A DNA stretch of 64,000 nt from Trichopria drosophilae (Eukaryota > Arthropoda > Insecta > Hymenoptera > Diapriidae). Positions 53,461 to 64,000 of the stretch are shown here, in pieces; position 1 is the stretch's first letter; each line of letters opens with the position of its first letter. Location: NCBI GenBank assembly GCA_030407085.1, contig CM059582.1:204203501-204267500 (forward strand). Direction: 5' to 3'. A program made the position numbers and the translations under genes. The notes beneath the pieces are model-generated. The model was not told the DNA's origin. It saw only the letters and a program-made list of their open reading frames with translations, and did no database searches.

Positions 53461-56160
53461 TGTCGTTAAAGGAACTGCAAAAACACGTGTAAAACGCATT
53501 TTTTTTTAATCACCCTAATAATGAAGCAAATAATATATTACAAAAAATTTGTTTTTATATTTTAATTTTATATGGATTTAAGATAGTAGACTTCAATATA
53601 CCTGTACTGTAATGAATTTCTTTATTTAAAAAATAAAAAAAAAAAAATAAACCTTGATTCGTAATTTAATATAACCAAATTTCAATTTATGAAAGAAAAA
53701 AAAAATTTTTTTATATAAACATTAACCCTTTATATATATTTTATATCTGTGAAAAGATTGTGGATTATAATTGTAAATAAAATTATTTTGTAAATAAATT
53801 ACAACTATAAGTGATTTCAAAATTTCTAATTAAAATTGATTGATCAAACGAGCATATAATTTGAATACTTAGAATTTTGGAAACAGCGTTGAATGTAAAA
53901 AAAAAATTGTAACTATCAATAATTGGTAATTTGCAATTAAATTGTAACTATAAATAATTTGTCTGTAGGCAATAAATTGAAACATGAAAATCATTAAGTT
54001 AACACAAGTAAATTAAAATTATACACAATTTCAATTATCAAATATGGAAAACAGAAAACGTTATATATTTACATACTATAATTAATAAAAATGAAAATAA
54101 ATAATTCATTTTCAAATTAATCATTACTTAATTCTCTGTATTATTGCACAAACAGGATTGAGAAATATAAACCAAGTTGCGAAACCAAAACAAATAAAGT
54201 CATCATTCACATTCATAAAACAGTTAGGATAAACAAAAGCTCCTTCAAACTGCAAATAAAATTTTCAAAATCATGCTAATTCAAAACTGTCAAATTTAAT
54301 CCCAGGTTTGGGATTTCTTATCAATTATGCCAAGAACTAACCTTTTGTCGAGTAAATGGAAATACAGCAAGCAAAAAAAAAAGGGAAACTTAAAACATAA
54401 AAATGACAACATCCTAATACACAAATAAAATGACGAGAATAAAACTCTTCCAACGTGTGTCATCTGGGATCGCACATTCAATTATTTTTACATATAATAA
54501 TGATATTTTATTGCACACCTTTCCAGTAACAGGAAAATGATTATTTTCGAAATGTCACGAAACAACAAAGACACGGTTCCTATTTTATAAAAACTATACG
54601 TCTAACGAACGCGAAATATAAATTACTAAAATTACACTCCTCTTTATTCGGAAAGATTTACGACGGAAATTTCCGAATATTCCCAAAAAAAAACGAATCC
54701 GTCAACAGATATTTAGCACTCAATATGTCCTTTAATTTTTTTTTTTTTCCATTGACAGGGCAAATGCACCTTCACCCAAATCACTTTACATACACTTGAG
54801 AAGTTGTCTGAATAGTCCAAATAGAAAATAATATAAACGGCTCTTCATCACCTCGTTATCCAAAATGAGATTTCACATTCAAATAGAAGAATGAACGTCA
54901 GGAAGATTGTGGCCAAAGTAGCGTCCCACCGTAGATGCCACACAATATTTCGGGATGAGGCACCGAATTCATGGACAAGATGACACTTCTTCAAAATCTG
55001 AGTTATTTCCAGAATTTTCTTTCTTCTTTCTTGTTGACGGTTTCTGTTGGTAGTATTGAAGGGACGAGATATTTGCGACGACTGCAAAATTTTACCCTAA
55101 GAAAAATATCGAACATACACATTCTATTAACGCGATATTCCAACATCACACATTCACATTAAACAATTGACGTTATTCCACTCACATACTCAACTTTGTC
55201 CCTTAAGATATAAAATTACATACCTCCCTCAACCTCTCGAAAGTCGCACGCAAAAGTTCCTCAGACACGTCTGCTTCGCTTGACGGTTACAATGGAAAAG
55301 AGAGAGGTGTGGGGCAAACGACAAATACATTATGGAACCTCGGTTCCACCCCCGAATTTGCACGATTTACAATAATGCGAGAACCGTCGCAATTATTTAT
55401 TCGTAGTAATATATTCATTCGTAGTTGTTACCTTGCCGAGAACGGACGTGTTATTATCCGACAATCAGCTTTGCAATTAGTTTTGTTGTTTCTTGACAAT
55501 GAAAAATTAAAGTTCAGTGTATTTATAATTTTATTTTATAACTGTGACCACTCTGATCTGGGCAGCAACATTTATTGTGTGACAATAGAAATTATTTTAT
55601 CAAAGTATTTATAAGGCGATGCAGTGTGAATAATTGGTATGACGTGCAACTCTGCAATTATTTATCACCGAGTAGTGAAGGATCATCTTTATTGCTACTG
55701 CAGTGTACATTGATTTGGACCAACGCTATAATTTTTGTGCTCATCTCTTCTTATAAGTGTCTGATTGCCAAGTTTAGCTGTTATATATTCCAAGAAGTGC
55801 TAGATTCGTACTTTGGTTTGAATTATTGTATCATTTAACTTCGAATTACAGATACATTTAAATTCGAAATTAATTAGTGCTCAGCTGCTTGGTATTTGTT
55901 TACGTTTCAACTACACGTGTCGCCAATTGTTTACATACGATGTAGAAGAACATTTAAACTTCTCCTATCATCTAACTTATGCCGAATAAATAAGCACGAA
56001 TTAATTTTTTTACGCACATATACTCTTACTTCTAATCAATTGATGATTTTCAAGAGGATCACAACAAGCGCTCTTTAATATTGTTCAAGACTGTTTTTTT
56101 TTACAATTCTTTATTTATTCAAATCACATTTCTGTTTATTTTGACATCTCGTATTTTCGG
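53461..56160. other. AT-rich region, no confident gene
   Basis: A minus frame at 54848-55087 (79 aa) has a splice acceptor-like TTTTGCAG upstream, a basic part and one hydrophobic segment (ATIFLTFILLF); unrecognised. Sequence after about 55620 probably belongs to the 5' UTR of the LINE. Confidence 0.4.
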
Positions 56161-56168
56161 ACACCATA

Positions 56169-57163
56169 ATGGACATATGCAAGACATGTTTGAAACTTGT
56201 TGAAGATAGTGCAGAAATTGGGAATAAATGTGTTGTTTGCTTAGCCGTGTACCATAATGATTGCATTCCAACTTCATGCAACTTCACAGCTGAGAATAAA
56301 CTCATATGCTGCTTGACGCTCAAGAGAGGTCAAAAACGGGGTGGTGTTCCATTGTGCCAGTCAAAGAGATTCGTGCGTTCTAAAAGTGCATCCTCGAAGG
56401 AATCCTCAGATGCGGAGAACATGGAGACTGCTAGTGCAATGGAAATAATTGATGCACCTGCATCTAATTTTTCCGAATTTTTACAGAGGCACGAGAAATT
56501 TTGCATGATGCAGGAGGCTCAGTTTGCTGCGCTTCATAAGAAAATGGACAAAGTACTGGAACTTGATGCGACTGTCAAGGAATTAAAGACCTCGCTAAAT
56601 GTGATGCAGAATCAAATAAAAAAAGCTACAACTGACAGAGCTGTATTACATAATGAAATACGTAACTGCGATCTACTCGTTATGGGAATGCCCGAACAGG
56701 AGGGCGAAAATCTGCGAGATATAATTAGTAAAATTAGTCATCTAATTGGTGTGGCAATGGATGATAGAGATCTTTTAGCTGCTTTTCGCCTAAACTCAAA
56801 AAAAAATCAAGCGGGGTTGAGCAATTAGCTTCCACGTCATTGGCAAGTTCAAGTCGCCCTCGTATTATAGTCGCGAAATTTTCAAATTTCCAACTGCGTA
56901 ATGAAATATTGCGCGCAATACGTAAAAGAAAATCTCTGACGGCCAAGGAAATAAATGTAGATTTTCCAAATACATCCATTTACTTGAATGAGTCATTCAC
57001 ACCTGATCTTTTAAGCCTTAAGAATCAGGCTCGAGAATTAATCAAGGATAATAAAGAGAAATCAGTATACATCTACAGAGGAATTCTATGGTACAAAGCT
57101 CAAAAAGACTCCAACCCAGTGGAGATAACGTCCGATGAAGATCTTGCAATAATTACAGCATGA
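56169..57163 (+). pseudogene. LINE ORF1 (PHD-like finger, coiled coil, FP25K-like domain), frameshifted
   Basis: RNA-binding protein of a non-LTR retrotransposon. The first frame (56169-56828) starts MDICKTC and has PHD-type ligands C4, C7, C21, C24, H29, C32. A coiled coil follows at about 105-165, then NCDLLVMGMPEQEGENL. The frame breaks in an A9 run at about 56801-56809. The next frame continues RPRIIVAKFSN, RKRKSLTAKEIN and IYLNESFTPDL, the RRM/C-terminal arrangement also seen in baculovirus FP-like domains of insect LINE ORF1s, to a stop at 57163. A homopolymer error or single-base indel would explain the break. ORF2 starts 60 bp later. Confidence 0.8.
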
Positions 57164-57223
57164 CGTTATGCTTCCAGTACCTCTACCGTCGCTGTCAATA
57201 ATGAGCCTGAACTGCCTGAACCC

Positions 57224-60129
57224 ATGCAGGATGCCACTACTAGTGCTGTGATTTCTCCAATATCGTCTTCATCTGCAAAAGTGCCTTCGTCTCATCGATC
57301 TTCCCTGGACCCGTCTATTAGTAATAAGTTAAAAATTGTTCATGTCAATGTGCGTTCACTTACGTCTCACTTACCTATTATTAAAGATTTATTATTAACC
57401 TATGAATATGATTTTATTTGTATTTCTGAAACTTGGTTAAGTGACCGTATTTTCGACTCTGATATTGCTATAGAGAACTATGCGCTTTTAAGATCAGATA
57501 GGGCTAAGAGGCGTGGAGGAGGAGTAGCCATATATTACAAATCTTATTTCACTTGCATTAAGGTCGATAATTTTAATGATGAGTATGGTTTAGAGCATTT
57601 ATTTTGCTCGTTTAACTACCACAATAACAAATTCTTAGTTGGGGTTTTTTATCGTCCATCTTATATACCTTTAGTCTGTCTGGATAATTTACAATTATTT
57701 GTGAACTCTTTGTATTCCATTTATAACCAAATGATAATACTTGGTGACTTTAATGTTAACTTACTCCATTGCGCCAATCCGGATACCTTAAAACTATCGA
57801 GTTTCATGAGCCAGTGCAATCTTAGACAGCTGATAAAAGATGCATCATCATTAATCGACATCATAATGGTTTCGGCTGATATGAAAGTACTCCAGTCTTT
57901 TTCTAACAGTCATTTTAAAATTGCTGATCATAATATTGTAGGATGTACTATTGACTGCCCTAGGCCTCCTCATAACTTGAAATTTTTAACCTTGCGTAAC
58001 TTTAAGAATTTTGACTCTGATCAATTTAGGTTAGCAGCGATGAGTGTTCCATGGTCCCTTGTTAATGATCTTGATGATGTAAATGCTAAACTTCGTTTTA
58101 TTAACAATTCTATTATCGAACTTTTTGATGCGTTTGCGCCAGCAAATACTATTCGAGTGACTAAACCTAAGGCACCATGGATAACTGATACGATTAAAGT
58201 GCTTATCAAGAAAAGGAATATCGCTCAAACAAAAAAGATTAAAACTAAGCGACAAAGTGATATCAGTTACTATAAGAGTCTGCGCAACTACACGACTTTG
58301 GCAATTAAGAGGGAAAGAGCGGCTTACCTAAAATATTTAAACAGGATGCCACAGAAGAAATTGTGGAAAACGGTAAATTTTCTTGGACTTTCGAAACCTA
58401 ACAATCCTGAACTACCACCCATTTTCAACGATCCAGATGCTATCAATAATTTTTTTATTAACTGCCCCCAAATAACTCCAAATTTACAAGTACTTAATTT
58501 TTTTAAAAATTTACTCTCAGATAAAGTTTCAAGCACAACCGGTTTTTCTTTTTCTGAAATATCTCTATCAGATCTCTTTAAAATCATGACTAAAATTATT
58601 TTTAAAAGTGCAGGAGCTGATAACATCTCAGGAGAGATGTTTCTTAGAGTGTTCGATTTTTGCTAATCAGAGATTCTCCATATTATTAACTTCATCTTAT
58701 CCACGAATGAGTTTCCGGACTGCTGGAAAATAGCTGACGTTCGACCTGTTCCTAAGAAACCGAATCCAACTCAGCTACATGACTTACGTCCGATTAGTCG
58801 CTTACCGATATTTTCTAAGATTTTTGAGGAAGTTTGTTTTAATCAATTACTGGGTTATTTTAACGACTTTAACCTCTTTCCAACCTTTCAGTCCGGTTTC
58901 AGACGTTATTTTGGCTGTGAAACAGCGCTTATGGATATCTCAGAGGATGTTTTAACCAATTGGGATAATAAACTCTTAAGCATTGTCGGATTGCTTGATT
59001 TCTCTAGAGCCTTTGACACTATTAACCATGATTTATTAATTGCTAAGCTTGCATACTATGGAATATCTGGCTCTTGTAACTTATTGGAGTCCTATTTAAA
59101 GAACAGAATCCAATCTGTTACAGTCAAATCGGGAAATTTATGTGTCTCTTCTGCTCCGAAGATGCTTAACCGTGGAGTACCGCAAGGTGCCAAATTAAGC
59201 GCTCTGTTATTTATTATTTTTACTGCTGATATTTATGAGTGTTGTAGCCATGTTAGTATTAAAACTTATGCAGATGACACTCAGATTCTCATGCCTTTTC
59301 ATCCTAACAATGCTTCTGAGGCCCTTGAGATGTTCAATTCGGATTTGCTCCTGATTGAAAAGTGGGCTGATGATAACGCGCTTATTTTAAACCCTACGAA
59401 ATCAAAAGCCCTAGTAATTGGTAGCAAAAGTCTCCGTTCCAGGATAGACATAGACAACTTCATAATAGCAATCAGAGGCAATCCTATCCCGTTGGTAGAC
59501 GAGGCAAAGAATCTTGGATTATATATTGATAACTTTTGGAGCTTTTCTCAACACATTTCAAAAAAATCGTCTATCTCTTATGCCAACCTTCGTAGATTGT
59601 ACCCTTTCAGGAATGAACTTAACCGTAATATCAAAATTAAATTGTGTGAGTCTCTTGTACTTCCGCATCTCCTGTATTGCATTTCGGTTTTTGGACCGTG
59701 CATTACGGTTAGGGAGTGGACGAGAGTGCAGGCAGTGCAGAATGCCTGTCTACGATTTGCTTTTGGGATTCGGAAATATGACCTTTTGCCTATGAGCGTT
59801 CTAAGTGGCTCAGAATGCGTGAACGCATGGAAATCCGTTTGTTATCGTTGACGGCTGGGATTCTTGGGAACAAGGTACCGGAATACCTCAATGCGCGACT
59901 GAATTGGTTGGGCAGAGATGAAATATCACACAGAAGTGTGGTTTCTTCCACTCTCAGAGTCCCAAGAAGCAAGACAGCCAAATTCAATGGTGCCTTCTCG
60001 TTTGCAGTAGCCAAAATTTTTAATGCGCTTCCTCTCAATCTTAGAAAGATCGTGTCTGCTCCGTTGCGTTTTATCGGCAGGGTTAAAGAATATTATCGTT
60101 GTCGGTCATTCCCTATTAATGGCTCCTAA
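57224..60129 (+). pseudogene. LINE ORF2 (APE endonuclease and reverse transcriptase), two lesions
   Basis: Endonuclease at about residues 40-250 with HVNVRSL, SETWL, GVFYRPS, ILGDFNVN and ADHNIV, all expected catalytic positions present. RT follows: PVPKKPNPTQ, LRPISRLP, LLDFSRAFDTINHDLL, GVPQGAKLSALLF, YADDTQIL. C-terminal region with a conserved LNWLGRDEISH part. Lesions: an in-frame TAA at 58664-58666 between endonuclease and RT (the same frame resumes directly) and a frameshift between about 59770 and 59815. The organisation (PHD plus FP-like ORF1, APE, RT, trinucleotide 3' tail) fits the I/CR1-like LINE groups; I cannot fix the clade without a tree. Otherwise nearly intact, so a fairly young copy. 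Confidence 0.88.
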
Positions 60130-60540
60130 ATATTAAAAACGTATTACAAATTTGCGATGACTAGAATAATCTGAATTTTAATTAATGTTTAATCTTCTTT
60201 GTGATTTTATTGTTTTGTAATTTTATGTGATACTTTTGCGATCTGACTACATAGTCCTCGTTCTTATTTTACTATTTTTTAACTATATTTTACTGCGACT
60301 CTTCTATATTTTTAATGTATGTTTTTGTATTTTTTTTACTTTATCTTGATCGAATTCGCCATTTGTTTGTATCATTGTTTATGTTTCATAGCTTTAGCGG
60401 GTCAGTCTGTAAAACAGTAATATTTTGATGCTGTGACTCGCCCATTGGCATTATATGAATCTTTTTTGTTACTATATTTGTATCCTTGTGTTTGGTATTG
60501 CCAATAAAGTCAATTATTATTATTATTATTATTATTAATT
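60130..60540 (+). other. LINE 3' UTR and (ATT)n tail
   Basis: T-rich 3' UTR with AATAAA at 60502-60507 and a run of ATT from about 60513 to 60540, typical of LINEs that end in a microsatellite rather than poly(A). The insertion duplication was not determined. Confidence 0.75.
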
Positions 60541-62347
60541 AGATGTGATGGAGAAAGGGAAACATTTACACGCAAGGATTTTTAGGCATAGATAACGCAT
60601 TTACATCTTGATACCCGCCACAATTAAACACATTGGAGGGGAAGAATTTTCGCTAGGTAGCATAAGCGCACCGGTGCATCGATATTCTCCAATCGCGTAA
60701 TAACAAGAAATATACAAGACCTGGGAACTCAAGCCCCCCGCATCGCCTTTAAAGTGACGCATTCCGTCAAACAATATAAACATATTCATACGCATGAATG
60801 CCGTCGAGGACAGCGCACTTTATAATTTTATAACGTTACAGTACAAACCTTATATACTCTTTTAATGAAACTAGTATGAAACGTTTTTGAATCACAGCTT
60901 TGTCACTAATTATGAAACTCTCATGAATACATGGTTTGAAATGAAACATCCATCACCGATGATAAAATCTCCCATCGACGATGCAAGAGTCATCCAAATA
61001 AATTTGTAGACCATGGATCTACCACCAATGACAAAAGTAACATCGAAATTAGGTTTTCGGCCCAAGGTCACTGATGAGCAGGCATCGATCGAAAGAAGGT
61101 TCGAGAAAAACGTATCGAGAAGAAAATATGTATTGTAACACATGAAACCGATAAAACATTATGGAATTCGATCACTGCATAAATATTTTGAAATCACCGT
61201 CCACAATTGACTTGACAAAAATGTTTCCATGAAAAATAATTGAAAATTTCTCTTTGCCATTTTTGTTGATCACCAAGACTCGCCAAGTTGATTGGTGTCA
61301 ACTGAATTTCATTAAAATGTTCAGTAAATTGTAGTAAATGTGTATTGATTGCAATGAAGGAGTGATTGAAGGTTATTCATGTTAATTCGTTTATTCGCAT
61401 CGGTCAATATAAATGCTAAATACATATTGATAGTTATAAATTACAGCTATATACATTTTTTTTTTAAATTACATTCTTCATAAGTAGTTGTGAATATGTG
61501 ATTATTGAAAATTTATATAAATGTAAGCGTATTCAAACACGAAAAATTCATTAATTTCATAAATCATGAGTTTGATGCAAAATTTTAAAGTAATTTGAAA
61601 TTTCATTACATATCAGTCTATCGACTATACCTGTTTGTAAATTTAGGTTAAACGGTATTCACAATGTACAACTTTGATGGTTTAAACACTGCAAACTGTA
61701 TCGAGATGTTCGTGCGGTGGTGGGGGAAGGCCTGAGGGGAAACGATTCAAATAAGAGGGGCAATTGAAATAAGAGGGGTTCTACTGTACAACAATTCTTT
61801 AGCGTAGCGAATGTCATGTATCTTGCATGTTGATAATCATTGTCGCGTAATGCCAAGATTTTCTTTTTCCCTTCCACTGGTACGGTGTTGTTGATGACAC
61901 GTACACTGTTGGATCTGCTGAAAGAAATGGTGAAAATTTCAGTAAATATAACGAGATTTTACAAATATGTATTATGAATATGTCAAATATGCATAGATGA
62001 GTTAAGTCAATTTGAAACTGTGATAGTTAAGTGTGAATACGTACTTTAGAATACTGGTGTATTATGTAAAGTGACCAAATTAGCGGATTACAACCAGGTA
62101 TCACCGTGTATACTCGTTAGCGGTACGAACGGAACAGGTCTGGGAAAATGCCCCAAACACGACGCGACTAGCCGCGATGTATGGACTACGCGAGTCAAAA
62201 TAGCACGATACACTATTACATATGAAATGTAACGCACTAGTGCAAACATACCCCCGAACGTGTTATATCCATAACGCAATGAAGGAATCTATTTATGGAA
62301 CTCCGGGAAATTCCATTTACATATATTTTTTTACATCTATAACTAGG
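60541..62347. other. Non-coding; probable BEL/Pao 3' LTR side near 62340
   Basis: 60600-61150 has short frames without motifs. 61710-61795 includes GAAATAAGAGGGGTTC and a nearby related CAAATAAGAGGGGCAA. Beyond the pol stop (62348, minus strand), a purine tract GGGGGTATGTTTGC at about 62241-62254 (minus) could be the polypurine tract and start of the 3' LTR. No second LTR in the window. Confidence 0.35.
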
Positions 62348-64000
62348 TTATACGGGTAATTTGCACAATTTATGTATCGGACGCATTAGCTCCGTGCGAG
62401 CAGTTTTAATACGACATACCCGGATAAGTCCATCCTTGCCCGGAAGGCACTGAATAATCCGTCCCAAAGGCCACTTTGACGGAGGGCTATCTTCCTGACA
62501 AATCAAAACTACATCTCCCTCATTTAGTGCAGTATGAACTTCCCGCCATTTAGTTCGCTTTTGTAAGGAAGCGAGATAATCTCCCTGCCACGCCTTCCAG
62601 AACGGATCTCGCAATTTTTGGAGCAATTGCCATCGATTTAAATGCGATTCTGGTTCATGTAGATAAGAGGGTTGTGGGAGTGCACTTAATGATGGCCCGG
62701 TTAAGAAATGCCCAGGAGTTAGCACTGCCAGGTCATCCAGATCAGAATGAAGTGGAGTAAGGGGTCGAGAGTTCAGAGAACCCTCGATTTGACACAATAA
62801 AGTGTGGAACTCTTCAATAGAGAGAGTATGGTCTGATATAACGCGATACAAGTGGTGTTTAACGGACTTGACGCCCGCTTCCCATAAGCCACCGAAGTGC
62901 GGTGCGGAAGGGGGTATGAAGCGCCAAGAAACACCCTGAGTGGCTACACTAGCTTCAAAATCAGGATCCTCAGATAATTGTTTCAGGGATCGACGCAATT
63001 CATTGGCAGCGCCTATAAAATTCTTGCCATTGTCACTTAAGACGAGCATGGGCAAACCACGACGAGACGTAAAGCGACGAAACGCTGCCAGGAAGGCTGT
63101 AGTAGAACAATCCAAGACTAGTTCCAGGTGCAATGCCTTGATACGCAGGAATACAAATAATGCTACATAAGCCTTATGAGCTTGGCGTCCTCTGCCAGCG
63201 GCGAAGCGTACAAAGAATGGTCCCGCATAATCGACTCCTACCGTGGTAAAAGGGGGTGCCACAGTGACTCGTTCAGTAGGTAGTGGAGCCATTTTCTGTG
63301 TCTGTAATACCGCAGATTGCCGGCTACAAGGCACACACTTCGCGATTATATAGCGCACTATGGTTCGTGCACGTAATACCCAGCACTGCTCCTGCAATAT
63401 CCTAAGCGTCAACTGTAGCCCACCATGATGAGCACGCAAATGTGCATGGCGAACTATAAGCCGGGTGATTGGATGATCCGCGAGGATCACAGGATGCATT
63501 TGATTAATGCTCAAGGTTGAGTGATGAAGACGGCCGGCCACCCGAATTAATTCATCATCAGCTAGATAGGGATCTAGGGCAACCGGAAGTTTATGCCGTT
63601 TAAGCAATTGCTTCTGCGACTTCAAATGCTGAATCTCATCATAAAACGTTCGGGTTTGAATATACCTGTACCAAAATGTGCGTGCACGCTCAAGTAGCGT
63701 GACGTCATAACGCGATAAATTTCTGTTACTAGAAGAACGTAAATTTAAAATGAACTTAAAAACTAAAGCAGTAATGCGTAATAATTTACCCCAATCTGAG
63801 TATCGTCGAGCCAAATCCCAATCTTCAATGAGTATATTGTGAACATGCACTGGCCTTTCCTCTAAATCGACATTCTCAGCTAAATGATAGTTCTGAGATG
63901 GCCAGCTAGATTCACGTCCCCTTAGCCATGGATGGCCGTGCCACCAAAGATCAGCTGAAGCGATGTCCATTGGCGAGACCCTGCGCAATGCTAAATCCGC
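62348..64000 (-). CDS. BEL/Pao retrotransposon pol, 3' part (integrase and C-terminal domain), runs off window
   Basis: The open minus frame continues through the window edge (about 550 codons seen; the ATG at 63988 is internal). The order is typical of BEL/Pao: an end-of-RNase-H/linker part with LWWHGHPWL, an HHCC zinc finger (H181/H187-188, C218, C221), then the integrase core with GVDYAGPF (D253), LSDNGKNF (D319) and FGGLWEAGVK (E370), numbered from the ATG at 63988. A C-terminal DUF5641-like domain has LRDPFWKAWQGDYL and RTKWREV. No stops or frameshifts, and all catalytic residues present, so it may be an active element. Codon use is more GC-rich than its surroundings, as expected of a recent insertion. 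The RT and gag must lie beyond 64000. Confidence 0.93.
   Translation of the reverse strand, partial: ADLALRRVSPMDIASADLWWHGHPWLRGRESSWPSQNYHLAENVDLEERPVHVHNILIEDWDLARRYSDWGKLLRITALVFKFILNLRSSSNRNLSRYDVTLLERARTFWYRYIQTRTFYDEIQHLKSQKQLLKRHKLPVALDPYLADDELIRVAGRLHHSTLSINQMHPVILADHPITRLIVRHAHLRAHHGGLQLTLRILQEQCWVLRARTIVRYIIAKCVPCSRQSAVLQTQKMAPLPTERVTVAPPFTTVGVDYAGPFFVRFAAGRGRQAHKAYVALFVFLRIKALHLELVLDCSTTAFLAAFRRFTSRRGLPMLVLSDNGKNFIGAANELRRSLKQLSEDPDFEASVATQGVSWRFIPPSAPHFGGLWEAGVKSVKHHLYRVISDHTLSIEEFHTLLCQIEGSLNSRPLTPLHSDLDDLAVLTPGHFLTGPSLSALPQPSYLHEPESHLNRWQLLQKLRDPFWKAWQGDYLASLQKRTKWREVHTALNEGDVVLICQEDSPPSKWPLGRIIQCLPGKDGLIRVCRIKTARTELMRPIHKLCKLPV

Overview
The window looks like a transposon-dense, AT-rich piece of an insect nuclear genome. 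The evidence is the element mix: D90D41D mariner-type transposases, piggyBac-like TTAA elements, a Ty3/Gypsy element, a BEL/Pao element, an APE-class LINE, a P-element/THAP fossil and a DIRS-like reverse transcriptase fossil. A hymenopteran is plausible, but nothing here proves the order. No rRNA, true tRNA gene or CRISPR array was seen. Nearly every long reading frame belongs to a mobile element. The best host-like gene is a five-exon model at 38865-40980.

Layout. 1-8165: three copies of one mariner family (A, plus strand, cut by the window edge; B, minus; C, a rearranged relic). A and B are an almost identical inverted pair around a second, different D90D41D element (D). 8165-15240: non-coding repeats, including a perfect 16-bp C15A minisatellite (9921-10421), 45-bp and 17-bp tandem arrays and a 352-bp direct duplication. 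15240-17310: P-element-like fossil on the minus strand (THAP exon, then transposase segment). 17580-26100: MITEs, a four-fold conserved motif, a 2.5-kb foldback element with a 176-bp array, and a mariner MITE nested in a piggyBac-like MITE. 27578-31209: internally deleted Gypsy element with LTRs and a 4-bp target duplication. 31241-32451: two further MITEs.

33073-38306 is a 5.2-kb near-perfect palindrome. Each arm carries the same dead DIRS-like RT, a TATA/initiator promoter, a 62-codon ORF and four consecutive hairpins, both arms reading toward the centre. 38759-41680 holds the five-exon gene and a small cysteine-rich ORF. 41900-44930 has unrecognised, partly CpG-rich sequence with possible exons. 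45056-49499 is a doubly nested inverted repeat carrying a tRNA-derived SINE head and a truncated coding tail. 50349-53500 holds foldback and piggyBac-like MITEs. 56169-60540 is a decayed LINE, and 62348-64000 is the 3' part of a BEL/Pao pol that runs off the window.

How it fits together: this is a nested insertion landscape, not an operon or pathway. The open transposases (B and D) and the BEL/Pao pol look potentially functional in coding terms. The Gypsy, LINE, P and DIRS copies are visibly broken. Inverted duplications at several scales are the dominant theme. All family calls come from reading motifs, without database searches.
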